Below are positions 54,193-64,000 of a DNA stretch of 64,000 nt, one piece after another. How positions within the stretch are numbered: the first letter of the stretch is position 1; each line of letters starts with the position of its first letter. The stretch is taken from assembly GCA_946122785.1 (NCBI GenBank), contig CAMGYJ010000004.1:61822679-61886678 (forward strand). Direction: 5' to 3'. A program made the translations under genes and the position numbers. The notes under the pieces were generated by a model, which saw only the letters and a program-made list of their open reading frames with translations, was not told where the DNA came from and ran no database searches. The DNA is from Linum tenue. Lineage: Eukaryota > Streptophyta > Magnoliopsida > Malpighiales > Linaceae.

Positions 54193-57100
54193 ATGATGGC
54201 TTCTCGGAACCAGAACAGGCCTCCTCGGAGTCCTGCTACTGTGAGTGCCTGATTTCTAGTTTAATTTTCCCTTAGTTCTGAATTTGGCGTTCTTAGTCTT
54301 AGTAGAGAGCATTGAATGAATCTCAATTCGTTGACTTGTTGTAGAAACGGGTTGATGGTGACGGGGTTCCGTTAGACAAGCGTCGGAGGGTTGGAGCTGC
54401 TGCAGTGAAGACTGGAGGCGGCGACCGTAAGCCGTTTGGTTCCATTAACAGGAAGCTGGATGCGGCGGCCAGCTCGGCAGATGCAAGCATCAATGATGCT
54501 GCGGAGAGTATTTGCACCGAGTTCACGAAGGAGGAAGTTGAGGCATTGGTAAACGAGAGGCCCAAGATGAAGAGATTCGATCTCAAGGTTACACAGTGAC
54601 GAGTTTTGGTTTTGTTTATAGCCTGGGTTTTGGTTGTGGTTCAGTTCTTTCACACTCTGGTGGTTCTATGATTCGCTTGCAGGGAAATTTGGAAGTAACG
54701 ACGGAGCTTAACAGCAGGCTCAAGCTTTGTCTCAAATGGTGTCAGAAAAGAGAGGAAGGTCATGTTGAGGAGGAGAGCAAGCTCCGAAATGCTTTGGAAA
54801 CTTGCGAGAAGCGATGTGCGGATACTGGTAAGAATTAATTTGATGAACCCTTAAGTTGGTCTGTTGGTAGAATGTAATGAGTTAGTCATCGACCTAGCAG
54901 AGCTGCTTGTAATGTCATTGTGTTTGCTGGGGTTTAGAGATGGAAATGCTACGAACTGAAGAGGTGTCTAGAACAACTATAGCAGACTTGACTAAAGAGC
55001 TTTCATCTTTGAAGGATAAGCTTTCCAAGGAAGAATCAGAGAAGCTGGTAATTACTCATTGCATTCAATTTTGACCAAGCTATGTAGTGGCCGTTCATCT
55101 TTTCCATATTTTATCCTTCTCTTATTCTGTTTTGTTCTACCACAATTAGGCTGCCACTGAAAGTTATAGGATGGAACGTGAGGCAAGAATCACATTAGAG
55201 TCTGAGAAGGCTTCTCTCTCGAAAGAACTTGAGGAAGCTAATAAGAAGGTAACTTCTGATCTAAGCCTTTCGTGACATAACTACACTAAGGTATTCGAAA
55301 GAGGGTTTGTCCAGAGTGTGTAGTTGTTTGTCCCAAATTTCAAGTTCTGTTAAAAAAATTGCAGGCTTCCTTGGATGCGGACAGACATAACAGCTTGAAG
55401 GCGTACAATGAGAGCCTACAACATTACAGTACCAAATTGCATAGTGACCTTGAGGCAGCTTGGGAAACTTTGAAACGAGTGGAGCAAGAGAAGGCCGCAG
55501 TAGTCGAGAACCTAAGTACTATAAGGGGCCATAAACAGTCATTGCAGGAACAGCTAGCTATTTCAAGAGTAAGTTATATGTACACCCTTATGCTACTTTC
55601 TCATCTGCTCATTTAAAGGTTTCGACACGTGAATCTGGTTGATGTGAATGGATATTCAATAAATTCCAGGCTTCTCAAGATGAGGCAGTCAATATGAAAC
55701 ATTCATTGGCCAATGAAGTAAAATGCCTTCGTGGGGATCTTCAACAAGTGAGAGATGATCGTGATCGACAGTTGGCTCAAGTTCAGGCCTTGAACGCTGA
55801 ACTATTGAAATATAAAGATAATACAGGCAAATCCCAGGCTGAATTGGATGTCCTCATTTCAAGAACAAAGTCATTAGAGGTTGGTTTAAACTGTAGTATA
55901 TCCTCTATGGTAAATATTGTTTGTTTGATATGCAAAAACTTATCTGACAGCTTTCCTTGTGTTTTAGGAAACTTGTTCTTCTCAAAGCCAGCAGATAAAT
56001 TTGTTGGAGCAGAAATTGATTGCAGCAAATGAGAAGTCAAAGGTACTATGCACTGTGGTTGTACAAAACCTAGCGCATTTTAATCTTTTAGTTGCTGTCT
56101 ATTATTGCTCATTTGATCCACATTGGTGCTTATTTGTTTCCTTTAGACGTTGGACATGACTGCTGCTGAAGCACAGACAGGGTTTGTGGAACAAAGAAAA
56201 ATAGTTAGTGAATTGCAGGAGCGACTTGCCGATGCAGAACATCAACTCCTTGAAGGAGAGAAGTTGAGGAAGAAGTTGCATAATACTATTTTGGTAATGT
56301 CTCTATTGCTAGACGCCTTATAATATATACAAAGTAGTATTTCCATCTACTTAATCTCTGAGTCACTTGAATACAGGAACTTAAGGGCAACATCCGAGTT
56401 TTCTGTAGAGTTCGTCCTTCGTTGCCAGATGATGCTCGGGCTGACACACAAGTTGTTACTTATCCTAGTTCTGTAGAATCCCTTGGTCGTGGGATTGACG
56501 TCATGCAAAATGGTATATTTGACCTCTTGTCCTCCCGCATTTGCTGTGTGTTACTGTTATATCATTCATCTTTCTTTATCCATGCTATTGTTTGAACAGG
56601 TCAGAAGTACCCTTTCACATTCGATAAGGTGTTCAGCCATGATGCTTCACAACAAGATGTATTTGTGGAAATTTCCCAGTTGGTTCAAAGCGCCCTTGAT
56701 GGCTATAAGGTTAGTTTACTTGATCAAGCCGTCAACTTCACTGTAAATTTTCTCCTAGTTCTTCACTAATTGCATCTACCTGTTGATCTGCGAAGGTCTG
56801 TATATTCGCCTATGGACAGACGGGTTCTGGGAAAACCTACACCATGATGGGGAGGCCTGAAGCACCCGAGTTGAAGGGCCTGATCCCGCGCTCCCTCGAG
56901 CAGATATTTCAAGCTAGTCAAGTACTTATGGCCCAGGGCTGGAAGTACAAAATGCAGGTAGGCACGTTGAATCTGACTTCACTGCTCTTTTTTTGGACAT
57001 ATTGTCACATCTACTAACAAGTTTCTTCTGCCAGGCCTCAATGTTGGAGATATACAATGAAACAATTAGGGACTTGCTATCACCAAACCGTTCCTCCAGC

Positions 57101-58108
57101 GGCGATATCAGCAGTGCACCTGGAAAGCAATACAACATAAAACATGACGCTAATGGAAATACACACGTGACAGACCTTACTGTCGTTGATGTGAGCAGCA
57201 TATCAGAGATTTCCTCTCTCCTTCGACAGGCAGCTCAAAGCAGGTATAAACAACTCGATGCTCAAAACTTCTCCTAATCTGTTGCTTTTCCCATCTTAAT
57301 GTCATACATGACTCTCTTTGACTTGACTGCGGCACTAGATCTGTTGGGAGAACCCAAATGAATGAGCAGTCTTCTAGAAGCCACTTTGTTTTCACTCTGC
57401 GAATTTACGGGGTGAACGAGGTAAATTTCAAAACTTCGATGTCATACCGGAGTGTTTCATCAGCCTTCATTTTGTGGTTTTTATCCCAGTCTCTTGATCT
57501 TTGCATTGTTTTCTGCTCATTACCAGGGAACTGAGCAACAGGTGCAAGGCGTTCTCAACCTCATCGATCTGGCCGGGAGCGAACGCCTTTCCAGAAGCGG
57601 AGCAACTGGCGATAGGTTGAAGGAGACCCAGGTATCATTTCCTTTTCAACCATCATCCATTATCCTCCATTGACGACCTTCATAGAAATTCTCATATTAG
57701 AGCTCTCTTTCTCTCTATCTATACAGGCCATAAACAAAAGTCTGTCATGCTTAGCTGATGTAATCTTCGCCCTTGCCAAGAAAGAAGACCACGTTCCCTT
57801 CAGGAACTCCAAGCTGACGTATCTCCTTCAGGTACTTAAAAATTACTAATTTCCTGATTTTGGACTAATGATGGGATGAAATTGCATCATTAACCCGTAG
57901 TTCTCTTAAAACACAGCCTTGTTTAGGCGGGGACTCGAAAACGCTGATGTTCGTCAACGTGTCCCCCGACCCTTCCTCCGTCGGAGAATCGCTATGCTCT
58001 CTGAAGTTCGCGGCCAGAGTCAACGCTTGCGAAATCGGGGTTCCCAGGCGCCAGACGAACTTGAGACCCGCCATTGCTGCTGCCGATTCCCGTTTGAGCT
58101 ATGGCTAA
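54193..58108 (+). CDS. ATK1: Kinesin-14, C-terminal minus-end motor (ATK1/KATA-like)
   Basis: Seventeen exons with GT-AG introns join in frame to 793 aa. They start at 54193, 54345, 54683, 54938, 55150, 55365, 55670, 55968, 56147, 56377, 56600, 56796, 57035, 57339, 57527, 57727 and 57917, with the stop at 58106-58108. A basic N-terminal tail (PPRSPAT...KRVDGDG) is followed by a long coiled coil (about residues 100-425). The neck [14 protein letters not shown] begins near residue 428 and the motor domain is at the C-terminus: P-loop GQTGSGKT (516-523), switch I NEQSSRSH (641-648) and switch II DLAGSE (674-679). The tail [10 protein letters not shown]...DSRLSYG matches ATK1. Motors of this group walk toward microtubule minus ends and build spindle poles in mitosis and male meiosis. 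All catalytic motifs are intact. Divergent from psbQ across 723 bp. Confidence 0.95.
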
Positions 58109-58775
58109 AAAGTAAAACCGCACACAATCAAGCTAGGTGCTAGCTAGCTAGCCTTTTGTTTCTTTCTTTTTCCCCCCACCCTGTCATATTTGTTCGATCA
58201 TTGTGATCTTTCGTTGGAGCAAAATAAGCTTTGGGTGTGTGGCGTGTGTTTGTCTGTAGATTTCCTTTAACCTGATTTGTGGGATGTTATTTCTTTTTGT
58301 TTCTGAACAGAATGGCTTTGCGCTGTATTACTTGGGTTTGTGATTCTAATTTGGCAAAAAAGTTCACCACTTGGTTGAACTTGTTGCTGATACTTACTAT
58401 TGAACTGATTACTGAATCCAGTGTGAACAGTGTAAACAGTGTTCTCTCCAAAGCGCCTCAGTACGCCGCCGTTTTATTGGATAGGCCAAACGGATAGCGT
58501 CTCGTAATCTGGGATTCTGCAATTCTGGGTCCCGTTTTCACTCTGTTCCCTTCCTCTTTCTCGTCATGTTCTAGAAAGAACGTTTTTTTTGTCATTCATG
58601 TTCCACTTTCATTTCCTCGACATCTTATCTCTCCTTGTTTTTTATTTTCCAAGTAGCTGTATTGGATATAGTAGTGTATATATATACTCCCCTGCCTCTC
58701 TCCGCCTTCTATCTTCCTTTTGTCTGAGCAGAGCAGCCAAAGAAAGCCAGACCCAGAAACAGGGGAAAGATAGGG
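58109..58775. other. Kinesin 3' region and CXXS1 promoter
   Basis: The kinesin 3' UTR is followed by a T/C-rich proximal region. Near 58676-58690 GTGTATATATATACTCC may serve as the TATA box of the next gene, about 95 bp before its ATG. Confidence 0.4.
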
Positions 58776-59878
58776 ATGGAGAGCTACGAGCAGCAAATTA
58801 AGTCCAAGGTGTTAAAGGTCAACTCTTTACAGACATGGGATTCATACCTCAACCAGACCCACCCTGTAAGTTTCGTTCTGTTTCCGAATTCGTCAATAAT
58901 AACTCGAATTATTGGGAAAATGTTTCGTTTTTTAAGTCTTTGTAGCTCTGAGCTGAATTTGTTCCCTGGGGAAGGGCAGGTGATTGTGCATTTCACAGCT
59001 TCGTGGTGCATGCCGTCGGTGGTGATGAGCCCTTTCTTCGAGGAGCTGGCTTTGACTTACCCAGATGCCATTTTTCTTGTTGTGGATGTCGATGAAGTTA
59101 AGGTAATAGGGGGGGAAAAAAAGGTTCATCCTTTTCAAGACCCTCTGTTTTCTTCTTCTTCTTCTTCTTTCATATTTGTCTTCAGTTAGGTTTCTGGAAA
59201 TCCAGTCTAGTTCTAGAGGGTTCAATTGTTTGACCATTGAAGAAGTTTTACCTCATTAAGATCAAGGGTTTAACTCTCAACTCCTCTACCAAGCTATTTT
59301 GTTGAAGGTTCCATGATTTTAGTATGTTTAGATACTGAAAGGAGGATTTGGAATTTGTATCCAATAACTTACCAACAGCCCTAATTCAACGATTTCAGAT
59401 TTGGTTAGATAGGCTTGTTTCCATGGCAGTAGTTTAGATTAAGAGGGCAAGTAAGCCATTTTCCAATCAAACCATTGAAAGCAACCTTCTAGGGAACAGC
59501 TTGTTGCATAATGCATACCATGGGGTTTCTTTGATGCCGATGTGATGCTTGAAGGATGATTGGAGGTGAAGGCCATGCAAATTTGAATAGACAAGTTTTG
59601 CTGGATGGTATTATGTTTCAACAATTGATCACGTTTTTATTTTTATTTTCGATGGTTCTGAGCTTCAGTTTGGGTTGGATATATACCTAAGAGATTCGTA
59701 CATGATTGATCTTTGAATTGACTTGTAGGAGGTGGCTGCGAAGTTGGAGGTGAAGGCCATGCCTACTTTTGTGTTGATCAAGGATGGGAATCCAGCTGAC
59801 AAGATTGTTGGAGCCAATCCGGATGAGATAAGGAAAAGGGTTGATGGTTTCATCCGGTCTTGTTCTAGCCCATTTTGA
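58776..59878 (+). CDS. CXXS1: Monothiol thioredoxin-like protein, CXXS1 type
   Basis: Three exons, 58776-58865, 58980-59102 and 59729-59878, giving 120 aa. The thioredoxin fold is complete (VIVHFTASWC ... MSPFFEELALTYPDAIFLVV ... VDVDEVK ... VKAMPTFVLIKDG with the cis-Pro). The active site is WCMPS (residues 39-43) instead of WCGPC, so the resolving cysteine is Ser. This is the defining change of plant CXXS proteins, whose Arabidopsis member has WCIPS. Such proteins cannot act as normal dithiol reductases. CXXS1 has been associated with disulfide-isomerase-type activity, and a single Cys can form mixed disulfides with targets. No signal peptide is visible, so the protein is probably cytosolic. 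The ATG opens a normal h-type N-terminus (MESYEQQIKSKVLKV). Confidence 0.93.
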
Positions 59879-60640
59879 AGTTGAAGACCTAAGCTTTGTG
59901 TTGGAATCCGTGGGTTTGTTTCTGGAAAAAGGATTTCTTTGCTATATACTTATGAACTTGTAGATTATATTTGTGGCTTGTAGTAATGTTTCTTCACTTC
60001 ACTACCATAACCAATGTAAATTATGCAAGAGTTAATTGGGTTTTTTTTATAGCTTTCGTTGATGGAGATGATTCATGGATTTTCTTATAGCTTCTAATTG
60101 ATTCAAAGATCTATTGGTTCAAAGGGACGCTTATACGATTAGTTTGCTTTATGCATTTGAAAAATTAAGATATTGGTAAAACTTGGGTTTTGTAAAATCA
60201 TGAATATATGAGGCTTTTGGATTCATGATGGACTTCAAAAATACCATTGTTTGTTTCATAGATTTTATTATGGATTTGGTTAATTAGATTTTTATGTATG
60301 AAGTAAAATTGACCTATATTGCCCATATTGGTCTGAGAAGAGAAAGATAGTAGGAAGGGTAGTTTGGTCATCAATGATGGACTTCAAAGTCCATGATCAA
60401 TTCCCACTTAAGGAGGTAGAACTTTCAAGTCCGTGGGGTCCACAGATTTGTTGCCATAAATCCATGAAGCAAACAATGGAGTTTAGATAAAGTCCATGAT
60501 TGATCCAAATTCATCATCAAATCCATCATGCAAACGATCCCTTAACTTTATTAATAAGCTTATAGTATCTATATTGGTAACAGTAAAATAGTAAAATAGC
60601 AATAAATAACAAATTATAAATAGATAAATAAACAAAATCT
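59879..60640. other. AT-rich intergenic DNA, possible degenerate MITE
   Basis: Between about 60117 (CAAAGGGACGC) and 60545 (AAACGATCCCTTAA) the two halves share inverted blocks such as ACCATTGTTTGTTTCATAGA and TCCATGAAGCAAACAATGGA. This suggests a decayed foldback element; ends and duplication are unclear. Confidence 0.35.
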
Positions 60641-62247
60641 AAATACCTAAGCGTGTTTTATCTCCCTGTCTCCCCAGCAACAGCGGCGGTCGAATCTGTA
60701 CCTCTGAACAACAATCTTCTCCGGCGCCAATCCTCTGACATCGCCGTGCCAATCCGCATCTCTCCCATCGCCAGCGCCATCGCACGTTATCCACGACCAG
60801 CAGGTGGTTTTCGGCAGCTGAACCCGAGGACGACGGAGTTCAATAGCAGGAAAAAAACGCTCCAACGCGGCCTCCCTGGGCGGCGCCGCCGTCCTGCTGT
60901 TGGAAATCCCGTAGTCCACCGCGCAACCCATAAAGCGGTCTCGTCTCTCCGTCGCGGTCTCGTCTCTCCGCCTCGTTCTTCTTCATCGATGGCAAATCGT
61001 GGCTGAGATGGCAGTGGTCTCCGAACAAGCTCTCTCTTCTTCCAATCCCATCCATCGAGGTCGATTCGGAGGAAATCATCCTCCGATAGAGGAGCGTCGC
61101 GACGGTGGAGCGAAGGCGGAGACCACTGCCATCTCAGCCTATGGATACTCAAATGAACTATGGATACTCAAATCTCACAAAAATGGTAAGGTTATGAATA
61201 CATCATTTTCTACGTATTAGGAATATAACATGTATTATGAATACATGCATTCTGTTATTGCATCAAGTAAAAAAAAAACGTTGTATTCTCAGGACAACAT
61301 CTAGAATCGGAGGTACCAAACTAGCACTAAAATCCTCTCCGCAACTAGCCCTGGATCCTCATTCTTGATGCTTTCCTTTGTTTTCTGCTTTGCCTTTTTC
61401 CGGTTCCTTTTCTTTTATACTTCTTGCATCTGGTTGGGATTCCTCTGCATCTATTTTTTGCTTGCTTTCTTCTCCATCTTTGTGATGATGTTGTTCATGC
61501 CTCCGCGAGGAGATGTTTTTGCTGCCCACCAGATTCCAGATCTGAGTAGATGATTCTCTGGTTGGTGTTTGAGGGGGCCGATCCGCGTCGGTCTGCTTGC
61601 TCCTCTCTGGTCCTCCATCCTCCTCCACTTCCTTCATCCATAAATGGGGATGTTTCAGAGAAGAAGGGACCTCTGTTGTCTTGGCTGAAGAATCAGGGAG
61701 CTTGTGAGTAAGGATGTCACTTTGGAGGACGAGATCCAGTTGTTTGCTCAGATTGTGGTGATTTTGTCACCATTCCTCTGTCCTTGGCTCGAGATTGGCT
61801 CTCGGGTCTTACTTGTTGTGCAGGTGGAGTTTGAAGTCGTCTTGGGGAATGGTTCTCCTTGTCGTTGGTTCTCCCTTCTTTCCTCTTGCCGGTGCTTCGT
61901 CGGTCAGGTGGTGTTGCCGGTGCCTGGAGCTGTTCTTGGCTTCTTCACCATCGTTCCCCAGCGTTTGTCTTTGTGAAGGCAGAAGAGTGAAGGAGGCTGT
62001 GTTCGGCGGTGGAGGATGCAATCAGCGGCCGCCCTCATGGTGATTGGGCGAACGAAGTAGGGTTGCTAGGGGTGGGTTGTCCTTGTGGTTTTTGGACCAG
62101 GGTTCTTTGGGCCTTGTTGGGCCACCGTTAGTTTCAATCTTATTTTGTTTGGTCTTTTCCTTCCTTTCAGTGTTGTAAAAACTCTGTACACCGTGTTTCG
62201 TATTAATGAAACGGCCACCCACATTTCAAAAAAAAAAAAAAAAACAA
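60641..62247 (+). mobile_element. Probable retroelement debris ending in a poly(A) tail
   Basis: GC-rich sequence unlike its neighbours. At the right end, TGTTGTAAAAACTCTGTACA, TATTAATGAAACGGCCACCC and a run of about 18 A (62228-62245) look like the 3' end of a plant LINE. No RT domain was found. An inverted pair CTGAGATGGCAGTGGTCTCC (61003-61022) and GGAGACCACTGCCATCTCAG (61117-61136) forms a possible hairpin. Boundaries and unity of the region are uncertain. Confidence 0.4.
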
Positions 62248-63263
62248 TCCTACCTACAACAAAATATTTACTATTCAATTTCAGTATTCAATCTTTTAAT
62301 GGATCAAGCTGAAGTGAGGCCCACACACTAAAGATCTTTTGGTGTGATTTGTTTGCTCTATTTTTTTTTATTATAAATAAAAGCATATTACGTACTTATC
62401 TTATCGTTGGTTCAGAAGGAAATTCTTCCAAATATAGAGTATCCAACTTGGCAACTTGAGAAATGTCTTACCTGTGGGCCTAAACAAACAAGTTCTGTGG
62501 ATCCCCCGCCCATGGTTTTCCTAGGCTAGATTCTCTTTGCCTTGGCATGTCCATTGCCCAACACTTTTGTGCAAACATAATGATGGATGTGTATTATAAG
62601 CAATTTGTGATTATTATTTCATTTGGTTATTAAATAATTTTTAGGTGTAAACAGTATCGTATTCGTATAACATTAAATCATCGATAATATAGACGATAAA
62701 ATATCATAAATGACTGAATCAGATTAATTGTGCTTTTAATTGGAACAGATTTTAATTTGGATATAATTATTTTTGAGAACTAGTACTAACAAAATTATTT
62801 ATTTCTTAAGTTTTAATCAAATCAAGTTATATGTGGCCGGTGGTAGACAAAGTGTGGTATACTGGTATTCCACAAGAAGTTGAGCTCTGATAATAAAGAG
62901 CCCAATACAGTGTGAAAAAGGCCGATGAGCCCAATTCTATTACAAGCCCATCTATTTCTTTTTTGCTTTTCCTTAACCTCTTTTTTTTTTAGCGCCTTTT
63001 TCTTTTTCCGAGTAGCGTTAAAGAAAATATTGTTATTCTCTGGCTTTCGTGTGGCGATAGGAAGACCAAGCAACCCCAAATTCTACCGCTTTTGCGTATT
63101 CTTCCGACCAACCAAATAGAAATTCTACACGATCCACAAAACAACAGATTCCCTCCTGACGCGTATTATCGCCTCCCCTTCTTCCTCGCCGCCACGGCGC
63201 CTCCTGCTCAACCGACGAACCCCGCCGGGAAAGCCGTGATTTTCCGGCGAACCGACGGCCGAG
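62248..63263. other. Intergenic DNA and bHLH promoter/5' UTR
   Basis: AT-rich to about 62900, then the likely promoter and C-rich 5' UTR of the bHLH gene. No further feature seen. Confidence 0.4.
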
Positions 63264-63958
63264 ATGGTGTCCCACTTCGATAACTCCAACTGGGTCTTCG
63301 ATAACGACTTGATTAATGACCTCCCCGTCCCTCTCGGCGGCGAGCTTCCTTCCCTCGACCCTCCGGTTCCTATTTGGTCGGCCCATCCTTCTTTCCCTGA
63401 TTCCGTTCCCATGAGGTCCGTCTCTCCCCGTTTCCAATTCGCCCCCTCAGTATTGGAGTTGTTCATGGCGGAATCTTGTTTTGATTTGTTGGGGTTTTCT
63501 ATTTCTGTTTCTGATTTGTAAATTGACTGGGGATTTTGTTTTGAGTCTCCCCCGCTTTGCTTAGTATTCCAATTTCCTAAGGATTAGCATTTGAGCTCTG
63601 CATTTGGGGTTTTCGTTGATTGATAGCTTCTTAAGATGTCGAATCCAAGGGAAAGTAATGATTTTTATTGATTCCAGTTTGATTTTCTTTTTGTTGTTGC
63701 TTTCTTTTTTGTACTTAGATACAATGTTCCGTTCAATGTCCCGTTGGAGAACTCGGAATGTGTCAAGGAAACTGGGTCTAGGAAAAGGTAATCAATTTTA
63801 GCTGAAATCATGAATTTGTTCTTTCTCGGAAACCCTAGATTTGTTTTCATGGGTTCATGAAATTTCCCCAGGGCGAGAGATGAATCTAGCAGTGCTCCAC
63901 CTCCTCCTAGGTCGAAAGCATGTAGAGAAAAAATGAGGAGAGACAGGCTGAATGACAG
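63264..63958 (+). CDS. bHLH transcription factor, subgroup IVc (ILR3-like), 5' exons
   Basis: Three exons in the window, 63264-63415, 63719-63787 and 63872-63958, with the donor AG|GTAAAG at the last. They encode MVSHFDNSNWVFDNDLIND, an acidic/Pro-rich region, then SECVKETGSRKRARDESSS and the basic helix SKACREKMRRDRLNDR. MVS-xNxNW at the start and SKACREKxRRDRLNDxF are typical of the IVc group (ILR3/bHLH105, bHLH115 and relatives). These bind E/G-boxes of iron-deficiency genes as dimers in the nucleus and are degraded through BRUTUS-type E3 ligases. The HLH and leucine-zipper exons lie beyond the window, so the exact member cannot be set. Confidence 0.88.
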
Positions 63959-64000
63959 GTAAAGTTTCCATGCCACTTCTTTTCGTTAATGCAAAATGGC

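Noticed and set aside
61359..61637. 92-codon Lys/Glu-rich minus frame
   Set aside because: Low-complexity composition in probable retroelement DNA; no domain to support a gene.

Overview
This window is nuclear DNA from a flowering plant, almost certainly a eudicot. The genes have GT-AG introns and plant-specific families are present: TPS-g and TPS-b terpene synthases, an A-type (CYP71) P450, PsbQ, a DUF1218 membrane protein, a CXXS1 thioredoxin and a subgroup IVc bHLH. The intergenic DNA is AT-rich and full of plant Copia, Gypsy, hAT-like and Mutator-like elements. I cannot name the species.

Layout. Roughly 2-35 kb is a specialised-metabolism region: a 5' fragment of a TPS-g gene (TPS1, minus, 1998-2702), an intact six-exon TPS-g gene (TPS2, plus, 10334-14361), a second TPS-g gene with a damaged splice donor (TPS3, plus, 20726-24128), a TPS-b gene closely resembling (E,E)-alpha-farnesene synthase (TPS4, minus, 24963-28291) and a CYP71D-like P450 (plus, 32887-34569). 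Transposable-element debris separates these genes. It includes two elements that carry pieces of host genes: a C2H2 zinc-finger repressor fragment at 4.2-5.2 kb and a CYP86A-like fragment at 28.5-29.8 kb. From 35 to 44.7 kb the DNA is mostly repeats, ending in a complete and apparently very young Ty1/copia element (39557-44707) with indistinguishable LTRs and a 5-bp target duplication.

From 44.9 to 64 kb there are ordinary genes: DUF1218 (plus), histone H2A (minus), psbQ (minus), a kinesin-14 of the ATK1/KATA type (plus, 17 exons, 793 aa), a CXXS1-type monothiol thioredoxin (plus) and the first three exons of an ILR3-like bHLH (plus, running off the window). Between H2A and psbQ lie a Mutator-like element, a nonsense-mutated zf-GRF gene and a decayed Copia element containing a probable solo LTR.

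How the genes may work together. Plastid-type TPS-g enzymes normally make linalool or nerolidol-type acyclic terpene alcohols, and the TPS-b enzyme is of the cytosolic farnesene type. A neighbouring CYP71D-like P450 is the usual class of decorating oxidase. The block is therefore a candidate volatile-terpenoid gene cluster, but co-location is the only evidence in the sequence; products and co-expression are inference. All four TPS genes and the P450 have a TATA box roughly 75-105 bp upstream of the chosen ATG, which helped fix the starts.
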